A DNA stretch of 64,000 nt from Streptomyces liliifuscus (GTDB taxonomy: Bacteria; Actinomycetota; Actinomycetes; Streptomycetales; Streptomycetaceae): positions 4,960,001-5,024,000 of the forward strand of contig NZ_CP066831.1 of NCBI RefSeq assembly GCF_016598615.1. Direction: 5' to 3'. Below the pieces are notes generated by a model. The model searched no databases. It saw nothing but the letters and a program-made list of their open reading frames with translations, and was not told the origin of the DNA. The position numbers and the translations under genes are program-made. Within the stretch, counting starts at the first letter, position 1. Each line of letters begins with the position of its first letter. Of this stretch, positions 33,794 to 41,630 are shown piece after piece.

Positions 33794-35872
33794 GTGTCCA
33801 CCCCGCCCGACTCCGCCATGCCGGTCCCCGATCCGTCCGACGACCCGCTCTCCCGCGAGCGCGCCCACCTCACACACTCCCGTGCCGCCCTCCGCTCGAT
33901 GCGCGAGGACGTCGAGTCGCTCGACATCCGGGACGTCACCGCGAACTGGGTCAACGCGGAGGTCCTCACGCGCCAGATCGACGAGCGCATCAAGGCCCTC
34001 GCCGACCTCTCGCACACCCCGCTCTTCTTCGGCCGCCTCGACTATCTGCACTCGCCGGGCGCCGACCGGGCGGAGGGCGCGGAGGGCGAGCGCTTCTACA
34101 TCGGGCGCCGGCACGTGCACGACGCCGACGGGGACCCGATGGTGATCGACTGGCGCGCCCCGGTGTCCCAGCCCTTCTACCGGGCCTCCAAGAAGAACCC
34201 GCTGGACATCGCGCTGCGCCGCCGCTTCGGGTACACGGCCGGCGACCTCACCGCGTACGAGGACGAGCACCTCTCCGACCCCTCCGAGGCGGCCGCCACC
34301 AGCAAGCTGCTCCAGCAGGAGATCGAGCGCCCGCGCGTCGGCCCGATGCGCGACATCGTGGCGACGATCCAGCCCGAGCAGGACGAGATCGTACGGTCCG
34401 GTCTCGGCGGCTCGGTCTGTGTGCAGGGAGGTCCGGGCACCGGAAAGACGGCGGTCGGTCTGCACCGGGTCGCCTATCTCCTCTACGCCCACCGCGACCG
34501 GCTCGCCCGCACCGGCACCCTGGTCATCGGGCCGAACGCGTCCTTCCTCCACTACATCGAGCAAGTGCTCCCCGCCCTGGGCGAGTTGGAGGTCAAGCAG
34601 GCCACGGTCGACGACCTCGTCGCACATGTGGAGGTGCGGGGCAGGGACGAGGCGGCGGCCGCGGTCGTCAAGGGCGACGCACGGATGGCCGAGGTGCTGC
34701 GCCGGGCAGTCCGCTCGCACGTGACCATGCCCACCGAGCCGGTCATGGTGGTCCGCGGCTCACGCCGCTGGCGCGTTCCGGCGTACGAACTCGAAGTCAT
34801 CGTCCGTGAGTTGCTCGACCGGGACATCCGGTACGGCGCCGCCCGCGAGGCCCTTCCGCAGCGCATCGCGCACGCCGTGCTGGTGCAGATGGAGCGGTCG
34901 GGCGAGGCCCCGGACGACCGCGTGCAGGACGCCGTGGCCCGCAACACCGCGGTGAAGACGGCGGTGAAGGCGGTCTGGCCGCCGGTCGACCCGGCGAAAC
35001 TCGTGCTGCGCCTGCTCTCCGACGCCGACTTCCTGGCCGCCCACGCCGAGGGCATCCTCACCGAGGACGAGCAGAAGACGATCCTGTGGGCCAGGCCCGT
35101 ACGGTCGGTGAAGTCCGCCAAGTGGGCCGCCGCGGACGCCGTGTTGATCGACGAGGCCACCGATCTCGTCCAGCGCACGCACTCCCTGGGGCATGTAGTA
35201 CTCGACGAGGCGCAGGACCTCTCGCCCATGCAGTACCGGGCGGTGGGGCGGCGCTGCACGACCGGTTCGGCGACCGTGCTCGGGGACCTGGCACAGGGCA
35301 CGACCCCCTGGGCTACCCGGAGTTGGGAGGAGGCGCTGACCCATCTGGGCAAGGGGGACGCGGTCGTCGAGGAGCTGACGGCCGGTTTCCGTGTGCCGAC
35401 GGACGTCATCACCTACGCGTCCCGGCTCCTCCCCCACATCGCGCCCGGCCTGACCCCGGTGGCGTCGGTCCGCGAGAACCCCGGCTTCTTCGAGGTCCGC
35501 CCGGCCACCGCGGACACCGAAGTGGTCGCCGCCTGCGAGGAGTTGCTGCGCAACGAGGGTTCGGTCGGCCTCATCGCGGCCGACGCGCGCGTACCGCTGC
35601 TGGCCGAGGCCCTGACGGCGGCCGGGCTCCCCTATCTGGGCCCCGGCGAGGAGACGACCCTCACCACCCGCCTCACCCTGGTCCCGGCCTCGCTCGCCAA
35701 GGGCCTGGAGTACGACTACGTGGTCCTGGACGAGCCCCGGGCCGTCGTCGACGCCGAACCGGACGAGCGCACCGGCCTGCGCCGCCTGTACGTATCCCTG
35801 ACCCGAGCGGTCTCGGGCCTGATCGTCACACACACGGCCCCACTGCCGCCCCAGTTGTCACAGGGTCGTTAG
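33794..35872 (+). CDS. HelD/UvrD-like superfamily 1 helicase (RNA polymerase-associated type)
   Basis: A 692-residue protein from GTG at 33794, with GGAGG eight bases upstream. An N-terminal coiled-coil-like helix pair (LSRERAHLTHSRAALRSMRE) is the arm seen in HelD. Motif I is GGPGTGKT at 212-219, motif II DEAQDLSP from residue 471, and the C-terminal motifs KGLEYDYVVLDEP and LYVSLTRAV are present. HelD proteins strip RNA polymerase from stalled complexes; actinobacterial versions (HelR) can protect against rifamycins. Whether this copy does so cannot be read from sequence. Confidence 0.88.
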   Translation: MSTPPDSAMPVPDPSDDPLSRERAHLTHSRAALRSMREDVESLDIRDVTANWVNAEVLTRQIDERIKALADLSHTPLFFGRLDYLHSPGADRAEGAEGERFYIGRRHVHDADGDPMVIDWRAPVSQPFYRASKKNPLDIALRRRFGYTAGDLTAYEDEHLSDPSEAAATSKLLQQEIERPRVGPMRDIVATIQPEQDEIVRSGLGGSVCVQGGPGTGKTAVGLHRVAYLLYAHRDRLARTGTLVIGPNASFLHYIEQVLPALGELEVKQATVDDLVAHVEVRGRDEAAAAVVKGDARMAEVLRRAVRSHVTMPTEPVMVVRGSRRWRVPAYELEVIVRELLDRDIRYGAAREALPQRIAHAVLVQMERSGEAPDDRVQDAVARNTAVKTAVKAVWPPVDPAKLVLRLLSDADFLAAHAEGILTEDEQKTILWARPVRSVKSAKWAAADAVLIDEATDLVQRTHSLGHVVLDEAQDLSPMQYRAVGRRCTTGSATVLGDLAQGTTPWATRSWEEALTHLGKGDAVVEELTAGFRVPTDVITYASRLLPHIAPGLTPVASVRENPGFFEVRPATADTEVVAACEELLRNEGSVGLIAADARVPLLAEALTAAGLPYLGPGEETTLTTRLTLVPASLAKGLEYDYVVLDEPRAVVDAEPDERTGLRRLYVSLTRAVSGLIVTHTAPLPPQLSQGR

Positions 35873-35976
35873 GGCCCGGGGAACTGCGCAGCCTTTCGGC
35901 TTCCAGGGGCGCGGGGAACTGCGCAGTCTTTGGCTTTTAGGGGCGCGGGGAACTGCGCGACCAGCCCCCACGGACC
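35868..35976 (+). repeat. Three GCR copies, the first partly eroded
   Basis: Forward copies start at about 35876 (GGGCCCGGGGAACTGCGCAG, eroded), 35907 and 35940. The first begins within 6 bases of the helicase stop. They are joined by CCTTTCGGCTTCC and TCTTTGGCTTTT links. The gene facing them is cutC, whose end is at 36009. Confidence 0.85.
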
Positions 35977-36008
35977 CGCAGACGAACACCCGCACCCCAG
36001 CGGAGCGC

Positions 36009-36698
36009 TCACGCGTCCAGCGCGGCCCGCCACTCCCGTACCGCCGCCGCCGAGACCGGTACGTCCCAGCCGCCGGGCCGGGCCGCTCCGCCGATGTGGA
36101 AGGCGTCGACGCCTGCGGCCCGCAGCCGCGGTACGTGGTCGAGACGCAGGGCACCGCCGACGAGGAGCCGCGGCTCGTACCCCGGTTCACCGCGGCGGGC
36201 CGCCTCCGCGAGGAGCGTGGCCAGGCCCTCGTCCACGCCCGCCGCGGACCCCGCCGTGAGGTACGCGTCCAGGCCGGGCAGATCGGCGAGGCTCTTGCGC
36301 AGCGCGTCCCGGTCGGCCGCGCGGTCGATCGCCCGGTGGAACGTCCAGCGGCAGCCGTCCAGTTCGGCGAGCACCGCCTCCAGCGCGGGCAGGTCCGGGT
36401 CACCGGTCTCGTCCAGGAACCCGAGCACGAACTCGTCCGCCCCGGCGGCCCGCAGCTCCCGGGCCGCCCGCCGGAGTTCCCGTACGTCCCCGGCCTCGAA
36501 ACCGTCGGCCAGGCGCAGCATCACCCGCAGCGAGATGCCGACGGCGGCCCTGATCTCCGCGAAGGTCGCGACCGGCGGGGTCAGCCCGTCGGCGGCCATG
36601 TCGGTGACCAGCTCCAGCCGGTCCGCGCCTCCGGCCTCGGCGGCGACCGCGTCCTCGACACCGAGGGCGATCACCTCCAGGACTGCACGCTCACTCAT
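36009..36698 (-). CDS. cutC: CutC-family protein
   Basis: A 229-residue TIM-barrel protein. The N-terminus LEVIALGVEDAVAAEAGGAD is diagnostic, followed by GGLTPP-type DGLTPPVATFAEIR, MLRLADGFEAGD and FHRAIDRAADRDALRKSL. CutC was named for copper homeostasis in E. coli, but its biochemical role remains unclear. A DasR-like operator lies 24 bases upstream of its start, which would place it in amino-sugar control instead. The ATG has an AAGAGG site. Confidence 0.9.
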   Translation of the reverse strand: MSERAVLEVIALGVEDAVAAEAGGADRLELVTDMAADGLTPPVATFAEIRAAVGISLRVMLRLADGFEAGDVRELRRAARELRAAGADEFVLGFLDETGDPDLPALEAVLAELDGCRWTFHRAIDRAADRDALRKSLADLPGLDAYLTAGSAAGVDEGLATLLAEAARRGEPGYEPRLLVGGALRLDHVPRLRAAGVDAFHIGGAARPGGWDVPVSAAAVREWRAALDA

Positions 36699-36721
36699 AG
36701 GACCTCTTCCCTCGGGCGGCT

Positions 36722-36737
36722 ACAGGTCTAGTCCAAT
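36722..36737. promoter_or_regulatory. DasR-like operator (dre) before cutC
   Basis: ACAGGTCTAGTCCAAT matches the dre consensus as I recall it (ACTGGTCTAGACCANT) at 14 of 16 positions. It lies just upstream of cutC. DasR is the GlcNAc-responsive GntR repressor of streptomycetes. The murQ and RpiR genes 5-6 kb away also concern amino sugars. Confidence 0.5.
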
Positions 36738-36776
36738 AGTCAGCCTACGCGCTCGACGCCGCGGACCGACGGACCG

Positions 36777-36794
36777 GGCCCGGCCGGCCGGGCC
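36777..36794 (-). terminator. Perfect GC palindrome after the isomerase-like gene
   Basis: GGCCCGGCCGGCCGGGCC is an 18-bp perfect palindrome 25 bases past the stop of the minus-strand gene ending at 36820. It is likely a terminator or 3' end structure separating that gene from cutC. Confidence 0.5.
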
Positions 36795-36819
36795 GGAGCC
36801 CGGAACCGCCGCCGGGGGC

Positions 36820-37491
36820 TCAGTCGAACAGATCGAGCTCCGCCTCCGTCGCCCCCGCCAGCTCGTACCGCGTCCCGGTCAGCGGGCGCCCCGCGTGCAG
36901 CCGTACGAGGGTGGCCGCGTCGCCGAGGTAACGGGCGGGCGGCCGGTCGCCCGAGGGCGCGCCGAGCAGCAGCGGCTCGTCCATGTCGTCGAGGTCGGCG
37001 TGCAGGGCGGGCCGCCCCCGGTCGCGGGTGATCCACGCCAACAGGTCGAGCGCGGGCCCCACTTGGGCACCCGCGTACGCTCCGGGCTCGCCCCAGGCGT
37101 CCCGTACGTCTCCCGCGTGCACCCACTCACCGAGCCCGACCCCGTCCAGCGCGCCGCCCGCCTTGGCGATCACGGGGCCCGCGTCGGTCATGCCCCGCTC
37201 CAGCTCGTCGACGATCTCCGCGAGGGACCGGCCGGACCGCTCGGCGATGTCCCGGTCGTTCGCCTCGGGGCTGAACACGTCCTTCTCGTAGCGGCTCTCC
37301 ACGACCCGCGACAACGCGGCGGAGCAGTGTGCGAGGAGGTGTCTCACGGTCCAGCCCGGACAGCAGGTCCTGACCTCGAAGTCCTGCTCGGGTCGGCCTC
37401 GCAGAAGGGGGATCAGGACGTCCCGTTCCGCGGCCAGCAGCTTGCCCGGCAGTTCCGGGTCACGTACGGGGTGCGTGTCTGCAGCAGTCAT
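36820..37491 (-). CDS. Maleylpyruvate isomerase family mycothiol-dependent protein
   Basis: A 223-residue DinB-fold protein of the TIGR03083 type. The N-terminal four-helix bundle contains CCPGWTVRHLLAHCSAAL, the metal-binding and mycothiol-site helix. The middle GVGLGEWVHAGDVRDAW supplies the HxxD-type His and Asp. The C-terminal part resembles the mycothiol-binding add-on. The enzyme class uses mycothiol, the actinobacterial thiol, but this member's substrate is unknown. Confidence 0.82.
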   Translation of the reverse strand: MTAADTHPVRDPELPGKLLAAERDVLIPLLRGRPEQDFEVRTCCPGWTVRHLLAHCSAALSRVVESRYEKDVFSPEANDRDIAERSGRSLAEIVDELERGMTDAGPVIAKAGGALDGVGLGEWVHAGDVRDAWGEPGAYAGAQVGPALDLLAWITRDRGRPALHADLDDMDEPLLLGAPSGDRPPARYLGDAATLVRLHAGRPLTGTRYELAGATEAELDLFD

Positions 37492-37555
37492 GGATCCACG
37501 CTAGGCGCTCCGCGGGGAGCGGGGGCATACGGTCGTGGAAACCTGCGGGCCGGTT

Positions 37556-37587
37556 GTGGCTGGTCGCGCAGTTCCCCGCGCCCCTAC
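37556..37587 (-). repeat. GCR copy (reverse)
   Basis: A reverse copy (GGTCGCGCAGTTCCCCGCGCCCC, then TACGGGGC) lies just before the start of the HD-domain gene. It is one of the few copies on the 5' side of a gene. Confidence 0.8.
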
Positions 37588-37601
37588 GGGGCCGGAGCGC
37601 G

Positions 37602-38270
37602 ATGAACAATGGGCCCATGGCCGATCTCGACTCCCTGCGTGCCCGCTGGTTCCGTGCTCTGGAAGGAGCCCGTGACGCCGACGCCCGGGCGGACCCCGCC
37701 CCCTACGCCGACAACCTCATCTCCCGCTGGTCGGAGCCGCAGCGGCGGTATCACACGGTGGAACATCTGACGGCGGTTCTGGACCACGTCGATGTGCTGG
37801 AGGCGCACGAGAAGTACGCGGCGGACGCCGACCTGGTGCGGCTGGCCGCGTGGTTCCACGACGCCGTCTACCTCCCCGACCGTTCCGAGAACGAGGAGCG
37901 GTCCGCGCGGCTCGCCGAGCGTGCGCTGCCCGAGGCCGGTGTCTCCGCGGCCGGCACGGCGGAGGTCGCCCGGCTCGTCCGCCTGACCGTCACGCACGCC
38001 CCGGCCGACGACGACCCCAACGGCCAGGTCCTCTGCGACGCCGACCTCGCCATCCTTGCGGCGCCCCCGGCCGCGTACGCCGACTACACGGCCGCCGTCC
38101 GCGAGGAGTACGCCTTCGTCCCGCCCGAGGCCTTCCGCGAGGGCCGCGCGGCGATCCTGCGGCAGCTCCTGGAACTGCCCCGGCTCTTCCACACCCCTTA
38201 CGGGACAAGGGAATGGGAGGGTCCGGCGCGCCGGAACCTGGAGGCGGAGCTCAGCCTGTTGACGGGCTGA
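37602..38270 (+). CDS. HD-domain metal-dependent phosphohydrolase-like protein
   Basis: About 222 residues from ATG at 37602, with GGAG four bases upstream; the ATG at 37617 (MADLDSLRARWF) is equally plausible. The HD hallmarks are seen as RRYHTVEHLTAVLDH (first His), AAWFHDAVYLPD (the HD pair) and LCDADLAILAA (last Asp). It belongs to the predicted metal-dependent HD superfamily often annotated as a phosphohydrolase. The substrate is unknown. It precedes the MFS gene by only 15 bases. Confidence 0.82.
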   Translation: MNNGPMADLDSLRARWFRALEGARDADARADPAPYADNLISRWSEPQRRYHTVEHLTAVLDHVDVLEAHEKYAADADLVRLAAWFHDAVYLPDRSENEERSARLAERALPEAGVSAAGTAEVARLVRLTVTHAPADDDPNGQVLCDADLAILAAPPAAYADYTAAVREEYAFVPPEAFREGRAAILRQLLELPRLFHTPYGTREWEGPARRNLEAELSLLTG

Positions 38271-38285
38271 ACGGCACCCGATGGA

Positions 38286-39614
38286 ATGACAGGCCCATCC
38301 ATGAGGTTGGCACCTGATATGCCCGTCCCCACGAGCGTCGGCTCCGCCACGCCCACCCGCACCCGCACCCGTATGCCCCTGGCGGTCTACGTCCTCGGGC
38401 TCTCCGTCTTCGCACTGGGCACCAGTGAGTTCATGCTCTCCGGGCTGCTGCCGGCCGTCGCGGACGACATGAACGTGTCGATTCCGCGCGCGGGACTCCT
38501 GATATCCGCCTTCGCCGTCGGCATGGTCGTGGGCGCGCCGCTGCTGGCCGTGGCGACGCTCCGGCTCCCCCGCCGTACGACCCTGATCTCGCTCATCGCG
38601 GTCTTCGGGGTGGGCCAGATAGCGGGCGCACTCGCCCCGAACTACGCCGTGCTCTTCGCGTCCCGTGTCGTGAGCGCGCTGGCGTGCGCCGGATTCTGGG
38701 CGGTCGGCGCGGCCGTGGCCATCGCCATGGTCCCGGTCAACGCCCGGGCCCGCGCCCTCGCCGTGATGATCGGCGGCCTGTCCATCGCGAACGTCCTCGG
38801 TGTCCCGGCCGGCGCCTTCCTGGGCGAGAGCCTCGGCTGGCGGTCGGCGTTCTGGGCGGTCGGCGCGGCCTCCGCGGTCGCGCTGGTCGGAGTGGCCACG
38901 CTCATCCCCCGTATCCCGCTCCCCGACGAGAAGCCGCAGCTCAGGCGGGAGCTGCTGATCTACCGCGACCGGCAGGTCTGGCTGTCCATCTCGCTGATCG
39001 CGTTCGCCGCGGGCGGTGTCTTCTGCGCCTTCAGCTATCTCGCGCCGCTGCTCACCGACGTGTCCGGGCTCGACGACAGCTGGGTGCCCGTGGTGCTCGG
39101 GCTGTTCGGCGTCGGGGCGCTGATCGGCACGATGATCGGCGGCCGGATCGCGGACTCGCACCTCTTCGGGGTGCTGCTCTCCGGTATCGCGGCCTCGTCC
39201 GTGCTGCTGGTCGCGCTGGCGCTGCTCGGGCAGCACGCCGTCGCCGCCGTGACCCTCGCTTTCCTCCTCGGCGTCTCCGCCTTCTACACGGCCCCGGCCC
39301 TCAACGCCCGGATGTTCAACGTCGCGGGCAAGGCCCCGACCCTGGCCGGTGCCACCACCACGGCCGCGTTCAACCTCGGCAACACCGGCGGCCCCTGGAT
39401 CGGCGGCGCCGTCATCGACGCGGGCCTCGGCTTCGCCTCCCCGGCCTGGGCGGGCGCGGCCCTGACGGTCACGGCGGGCGCGGTGACGGCGGTCTCGCTG
39501 CGCCTGCACCGGCGTACGGCGGCCTCACGGGTGGTGATCACCGGAGCCCCCGCCTCCACGTCCACCGCCACGGCACCCGGCGAGCCGATTAATCAGTCTC
39601 GCTCGGCGAACTGA
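38286..39614 (+). CDS. Cmx/CmrA-type MFS efflux pump
   Basis: Up to 442 residues. The conserved protein starts at MPLAVYVLGLSVFALGTSEF (ATG at 38373); earlier ATG codons at 38286, 38301 and 38319 give a polar Thr/Arg leader. Twelve hydrophobic segments are visible. The TSEFMLSGLLPAVADDM and SIPRAGLLISAFAVGMVVGA segments match actinobacterial chloramphenicol exporters of the Cmx/CmrA/CmlR group. Related pumps also export sugars or other drugs, so chloramphenicol resistance is likely but not certain. Confidence 0.82.
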   Translation: MTGPSMRLAPDMPVPTSVGSATPTRTRTRMPLAVYVLGLSVFALGTSEFMLSGLLPAVADDMNVSIPRAGLLISAFAVGMVVGAPLLAVATLRLPRRTTLISLIAVFGVGQIAGALAPNYAVLFASRVVSALACAGFWAVGAAVAIAMVPVNARARALAVMIGGLSIANVLGVPAGAFLGESLGWRSAFWAVGAASAVALVGVATLIPRIPLPDEKPQLRRELLIYRDRQVWLSISLIAFAAGGVFCAFSYLAPLLTDVSGLDDSWVPVVLGLFGVGALIGTMIGGRIADSHLFGVLLSGIAASSVLLVALALLGQHAVAAVTLAFLLGVSAFYTAPALNARMFNVAGKAPTLAGATTTAAFNLGNTGGPWIGGAVIDAGLGFASPAWAGAALTVTAGAVTAVSLRLHRRTAASRVVITGAPASTSTATAPGEPINQSRSAN

Positions 39615-39632
39615 TCACCTATCCTCACCGGC

Positions 39633-40718
39633 ATGCTGGCCATGGGCGGGGATCAGGTGGAAGAGGCGGTCGCGGACGCGGTGGCGACGCTGCGGGGGGT
39701 GGCCGACCGGGACTGGAGCGTCAAGGCGGGCCGCCTGGACTGGAGTTGCCGCAGGACGGCGGAGCACATCGCGTCGGACTGCATCGCGTACGCGGGCCAG
39801 TTGGCGGGCCTCCCGACCGACCGTTACGTACCGTTCGACATCACCTTCGACGAGTGCGAGAGCCCCGAGGACGTCCTCCAGGTCGTCGAGGCGACCGGCA
39901 CCCTGCTCGCGGCCGCCGTCCGGACCGCCCCGCGCGAGGCCCGCGCCTTCCACCCGTACCCCTTCCGCAGCGCGAACCGCGAGGGCTTCGCCGCGATGGG
40001 CGTCACCGAGGTGCTCGCGCACACGCACGACATCGCCGAGGGTCTGGGCATTCCGTACGAGCCGCCGGCGGCGCTCTGCGAGGCGGTGCTCACCCGGATC
40101 TTCCCGCACGTCCGGCCCGCGCCCGGCGACGCCCACTGGCGCACGCTCCTGTGGGCCACGGGCCGCGGCGACCTGCCCGGCCGCGCGCCCCTCACCGAGT
40201 GGCGCTGGAACAACAACCTCGTCATACCCGCCGACCGCCTCACCCTCCAGGGCGTCACCCCCGCGGCCGCCGCCGACCTCGGCGCGGGCGGCACCGGCGG
40301 CTTCGAGTGGACCGAGGACGGCCCCTTCGAGGGCACCCGGGACGCCGCCGGCATGGTCACGAAGGCGTACGAGGCCGGTGTGCACCGCCCGGAGTTCGGC
40401 CTGTTCGTCCTCGTACGCCGCGAGGACGGCCGCGCGGTCGGCGGCATGGGCTTCCACGGCTCCCCCGACGAGGACGGCCGCGCCGAGGTCGGCTACGACC
40501 TGGCCGAATCCGCCCGCGGCAACGGCTACGCGGCCGAGGCCCTGCGCACCCTGTCCGCCTGGGCCCTCTCCCGCGACGACGTCACGTCCCTCTTCGCGAC
40601 GGTGGACCGCGTCAACGCCCCTTCCCAGAGCGTGCTGTCCCGCGCGGGCTTCACCCGGGTGAGCGCGGAGGGCTGGGACGGCGACGGCGAGCAGTACGCG
40701 TACGAGCTGAAGGGCTGA
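39633..40718 (+). CDS. Fusion of isomerase-like (DinB-fold) domain and GNAT acetyltransferase
   Basis: A 361-residue protein. Residues about 1-190 resemble the N-terminal bundle of maleylpyruvate isomerase-like proteins (GRLDWSCRRTAEHIASDCIA and GVTEVLAHTHDIAEGLGIPY). Residues about 200-361 are a RimJ/RimL-type GNAT domain with GYDLAESARGNGYAAEALRT (the acetyl-CoA loop) and VDRVNAPSQSVLSRAGFTRV. The two parts may act on the same small molecule. It starts 19 bases after the MFS gene and could be co-transcribed. Confidence 0.8.
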   Translation: MLAMGGDQVEEAVADAVATLRGVADRDWSVKAGRLDWSCRRTAEHIASDCIAYAGQLAGLPTDRYVPFDITFDECESPEDVLQVVEATGTLLAAAVRTAPREARAFHPYPFRSANREGFAAMGVTEVLAHTHDIAEGLGIPYEPPAALCEAVLTRIFPHVRPAPGDAHWRTLLWATGRGDLPGRAPLTEWRWNNNLVIPADRLTLQGVTPAAAADLGAGGTGGFEWTEDGPFEGTRDAAGMVTKAYEAGVHRPEFGLFVLVRREDGRAVGGMGFHGSPDEDGRAEVGYDLAESARGNGYAAEALRTLSAWALSRDDVTSLFATVDRVNAPSQSVLSRAGFTRVSAEGWDGDGEQYAYELKG

Positions 40719-40740
40719 GGCGGAACGTCGTCGGGGCCTG

Positions 40741-41016
40741 TCAACTCCCGGGCACGGCACGGCCCTTGGGTCTGCGCAGACCGGAGGCGAGCAGCAGCCG
40801 CACCACCTCGCGGCTGCGGACCTGCACGGCTCCGGCCGCCACCGCGTCCTCGTACCGGTGCGAGGGGATGTCGTAGTGATCACGCTCGAAAGCCCGGGCG
40901 GGGGCGCCCAGCCGGCGGGCGAAGTCGTGCAGTTCGTCGTACGAGACGTCGCTGACGAGGTGGGACCACATGCGGCCGTGCCCCGGCCAGTCGGGCGGGT
41001 CGATGTAGACGGTCAC
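40741..41016 (-). CDS. DUF4031 protein
   Basis: A 91-residue protein from GTG at 41016 (VTVYIDPPDWPGHGRMWSHL). It contains SDVSYDELHDFARRLGAPARA and FERDHYDIPSHRY, the core of the DUF4031 family, which resembles HD-like or metal-binding folds but has no proven role. Its start overlaps the stop of the upstream gene (GTGA), so it is translationally coupled to it. Confidence 0.85.
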   Translation of the reverse strand: MTVYIDPPDWPGHGRMWSHLVSDVSYDELHDFARRLGAPARAFERDHYDIPSHRYEDAVAAGAVQVRSREVVRLLLASGLRRPKGRAVPGS

Positions 41017-41438
41017 GAGGAGTGCGTCCCTCCGCCGGACCCGTCGCCAGGGCCCGCGCCGGCCGCCTCGAGCGCGCCGACCGCCGAGACCTTCACCCCC
41101 GCCTTGTGGCACACCCAGTGCGGGTCGGGCCCCAACTCCGGCTCCACTTCCAGGGCGTGGGGGTCACCGGCACCACAGACGGGACACAGCGGCCACCGTC
41201 CGTACCGCTCGAGAAGCGCGTCCTGTACGTCCTGGGCGACGAGCCCCGCCACGTAGTCGACCCCCTCCGGCCACTGCTCCACCCACCAGCGCCGCTGCAC
41301 CACCGACTCCTCGACGAACGAGACGACATCCGGCTCGGCGACCTCACCCGCGGCAAGATCGGCCAGCACAAGCGCCCGCGCCGCGTGCAACGCCTGCTCC
41401 AAGGGGCTGATGGGATGGGGAGAGGGCGGAGAATCCAT
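41013..41438 (-). CDS. Hypothetical protein with CPVCG zinc motif
   Basis: A 141-residue protein from ATG at 41438 (MDSPPSPHPISPLEQALHAA). The middle is acidic and Trp-rich (VVQRRWWVEQWPEGVDYVAG). A short CPVCGAGDPHALE segment with a later WVCHKAG could bind zinc. The C-terminus is Gly/Ser-rich. I do not recognise the family. Overlap with the DUF4031 gene indicates co-expression. Confidence 0.7.
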   Translation of the reverse strand: MDSPPSPHPISPLEQALHAARALVLADLAAGEVAEPDVVSFVEESVVQRRWWVEQWPEGVDYVAGLVAQDVQDALLERYGRWPLCPVCGAGDPHALEVEPELGPDPHWVCHKAGVKVSAVGALEAAGAGPGDGSGGGTHSS

Positions 41439-41483
41439 AGGTCCATTGTGCGCCACCCGAGCCGCGCCATGCCGGGCCCCGTA

Positions 41484-41541
41484 AGGGGCGCGGGGCTGTA
41501 TACATATGCGGCTCCGCCGCGTGGGCGCGACCAGCCCCCAC
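41484..41541 (+). repeat. Long-variant GCR copy, left of the regulator gene
   Basis: It begins like GCR (AGGGGCGCGGGG) and ends like it (GCGCGACCAGCCCCCAC), but the central AACT is replaced by about 28 bases (CTGTATACATATGCGGCTCC then GCCGCGTGG). An inverted copy with two mismatches lies at 42555-42612, so the pair flanks the RpiR-type gene. Confidence 0.85.
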
Positions 41542-41584
41542 CGACCCGCGCACGCAGGACCCACCCCTTGACCCTCCCCCGTGG

Positions 41585-41630
41585 CGAAAATATCTTTCAT
41601 ACGTGACCCATGAAGTGAAGGAAATTTTCG
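41585..41630. promoter_or_regulatory. Candidate autoregulatory operator over the regulator start
   Basis: An interrupted inverted repeat spans the start codon at 41603: CGAAAAT...TTCAT on the left and ATGAA...ATTTTCG on the right. It is AT-rich against a GC-rich background. The position, covering the ribosome-binding region, suggests autorepression by the encoded RpiR-type protein. Confidence 0.45.
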
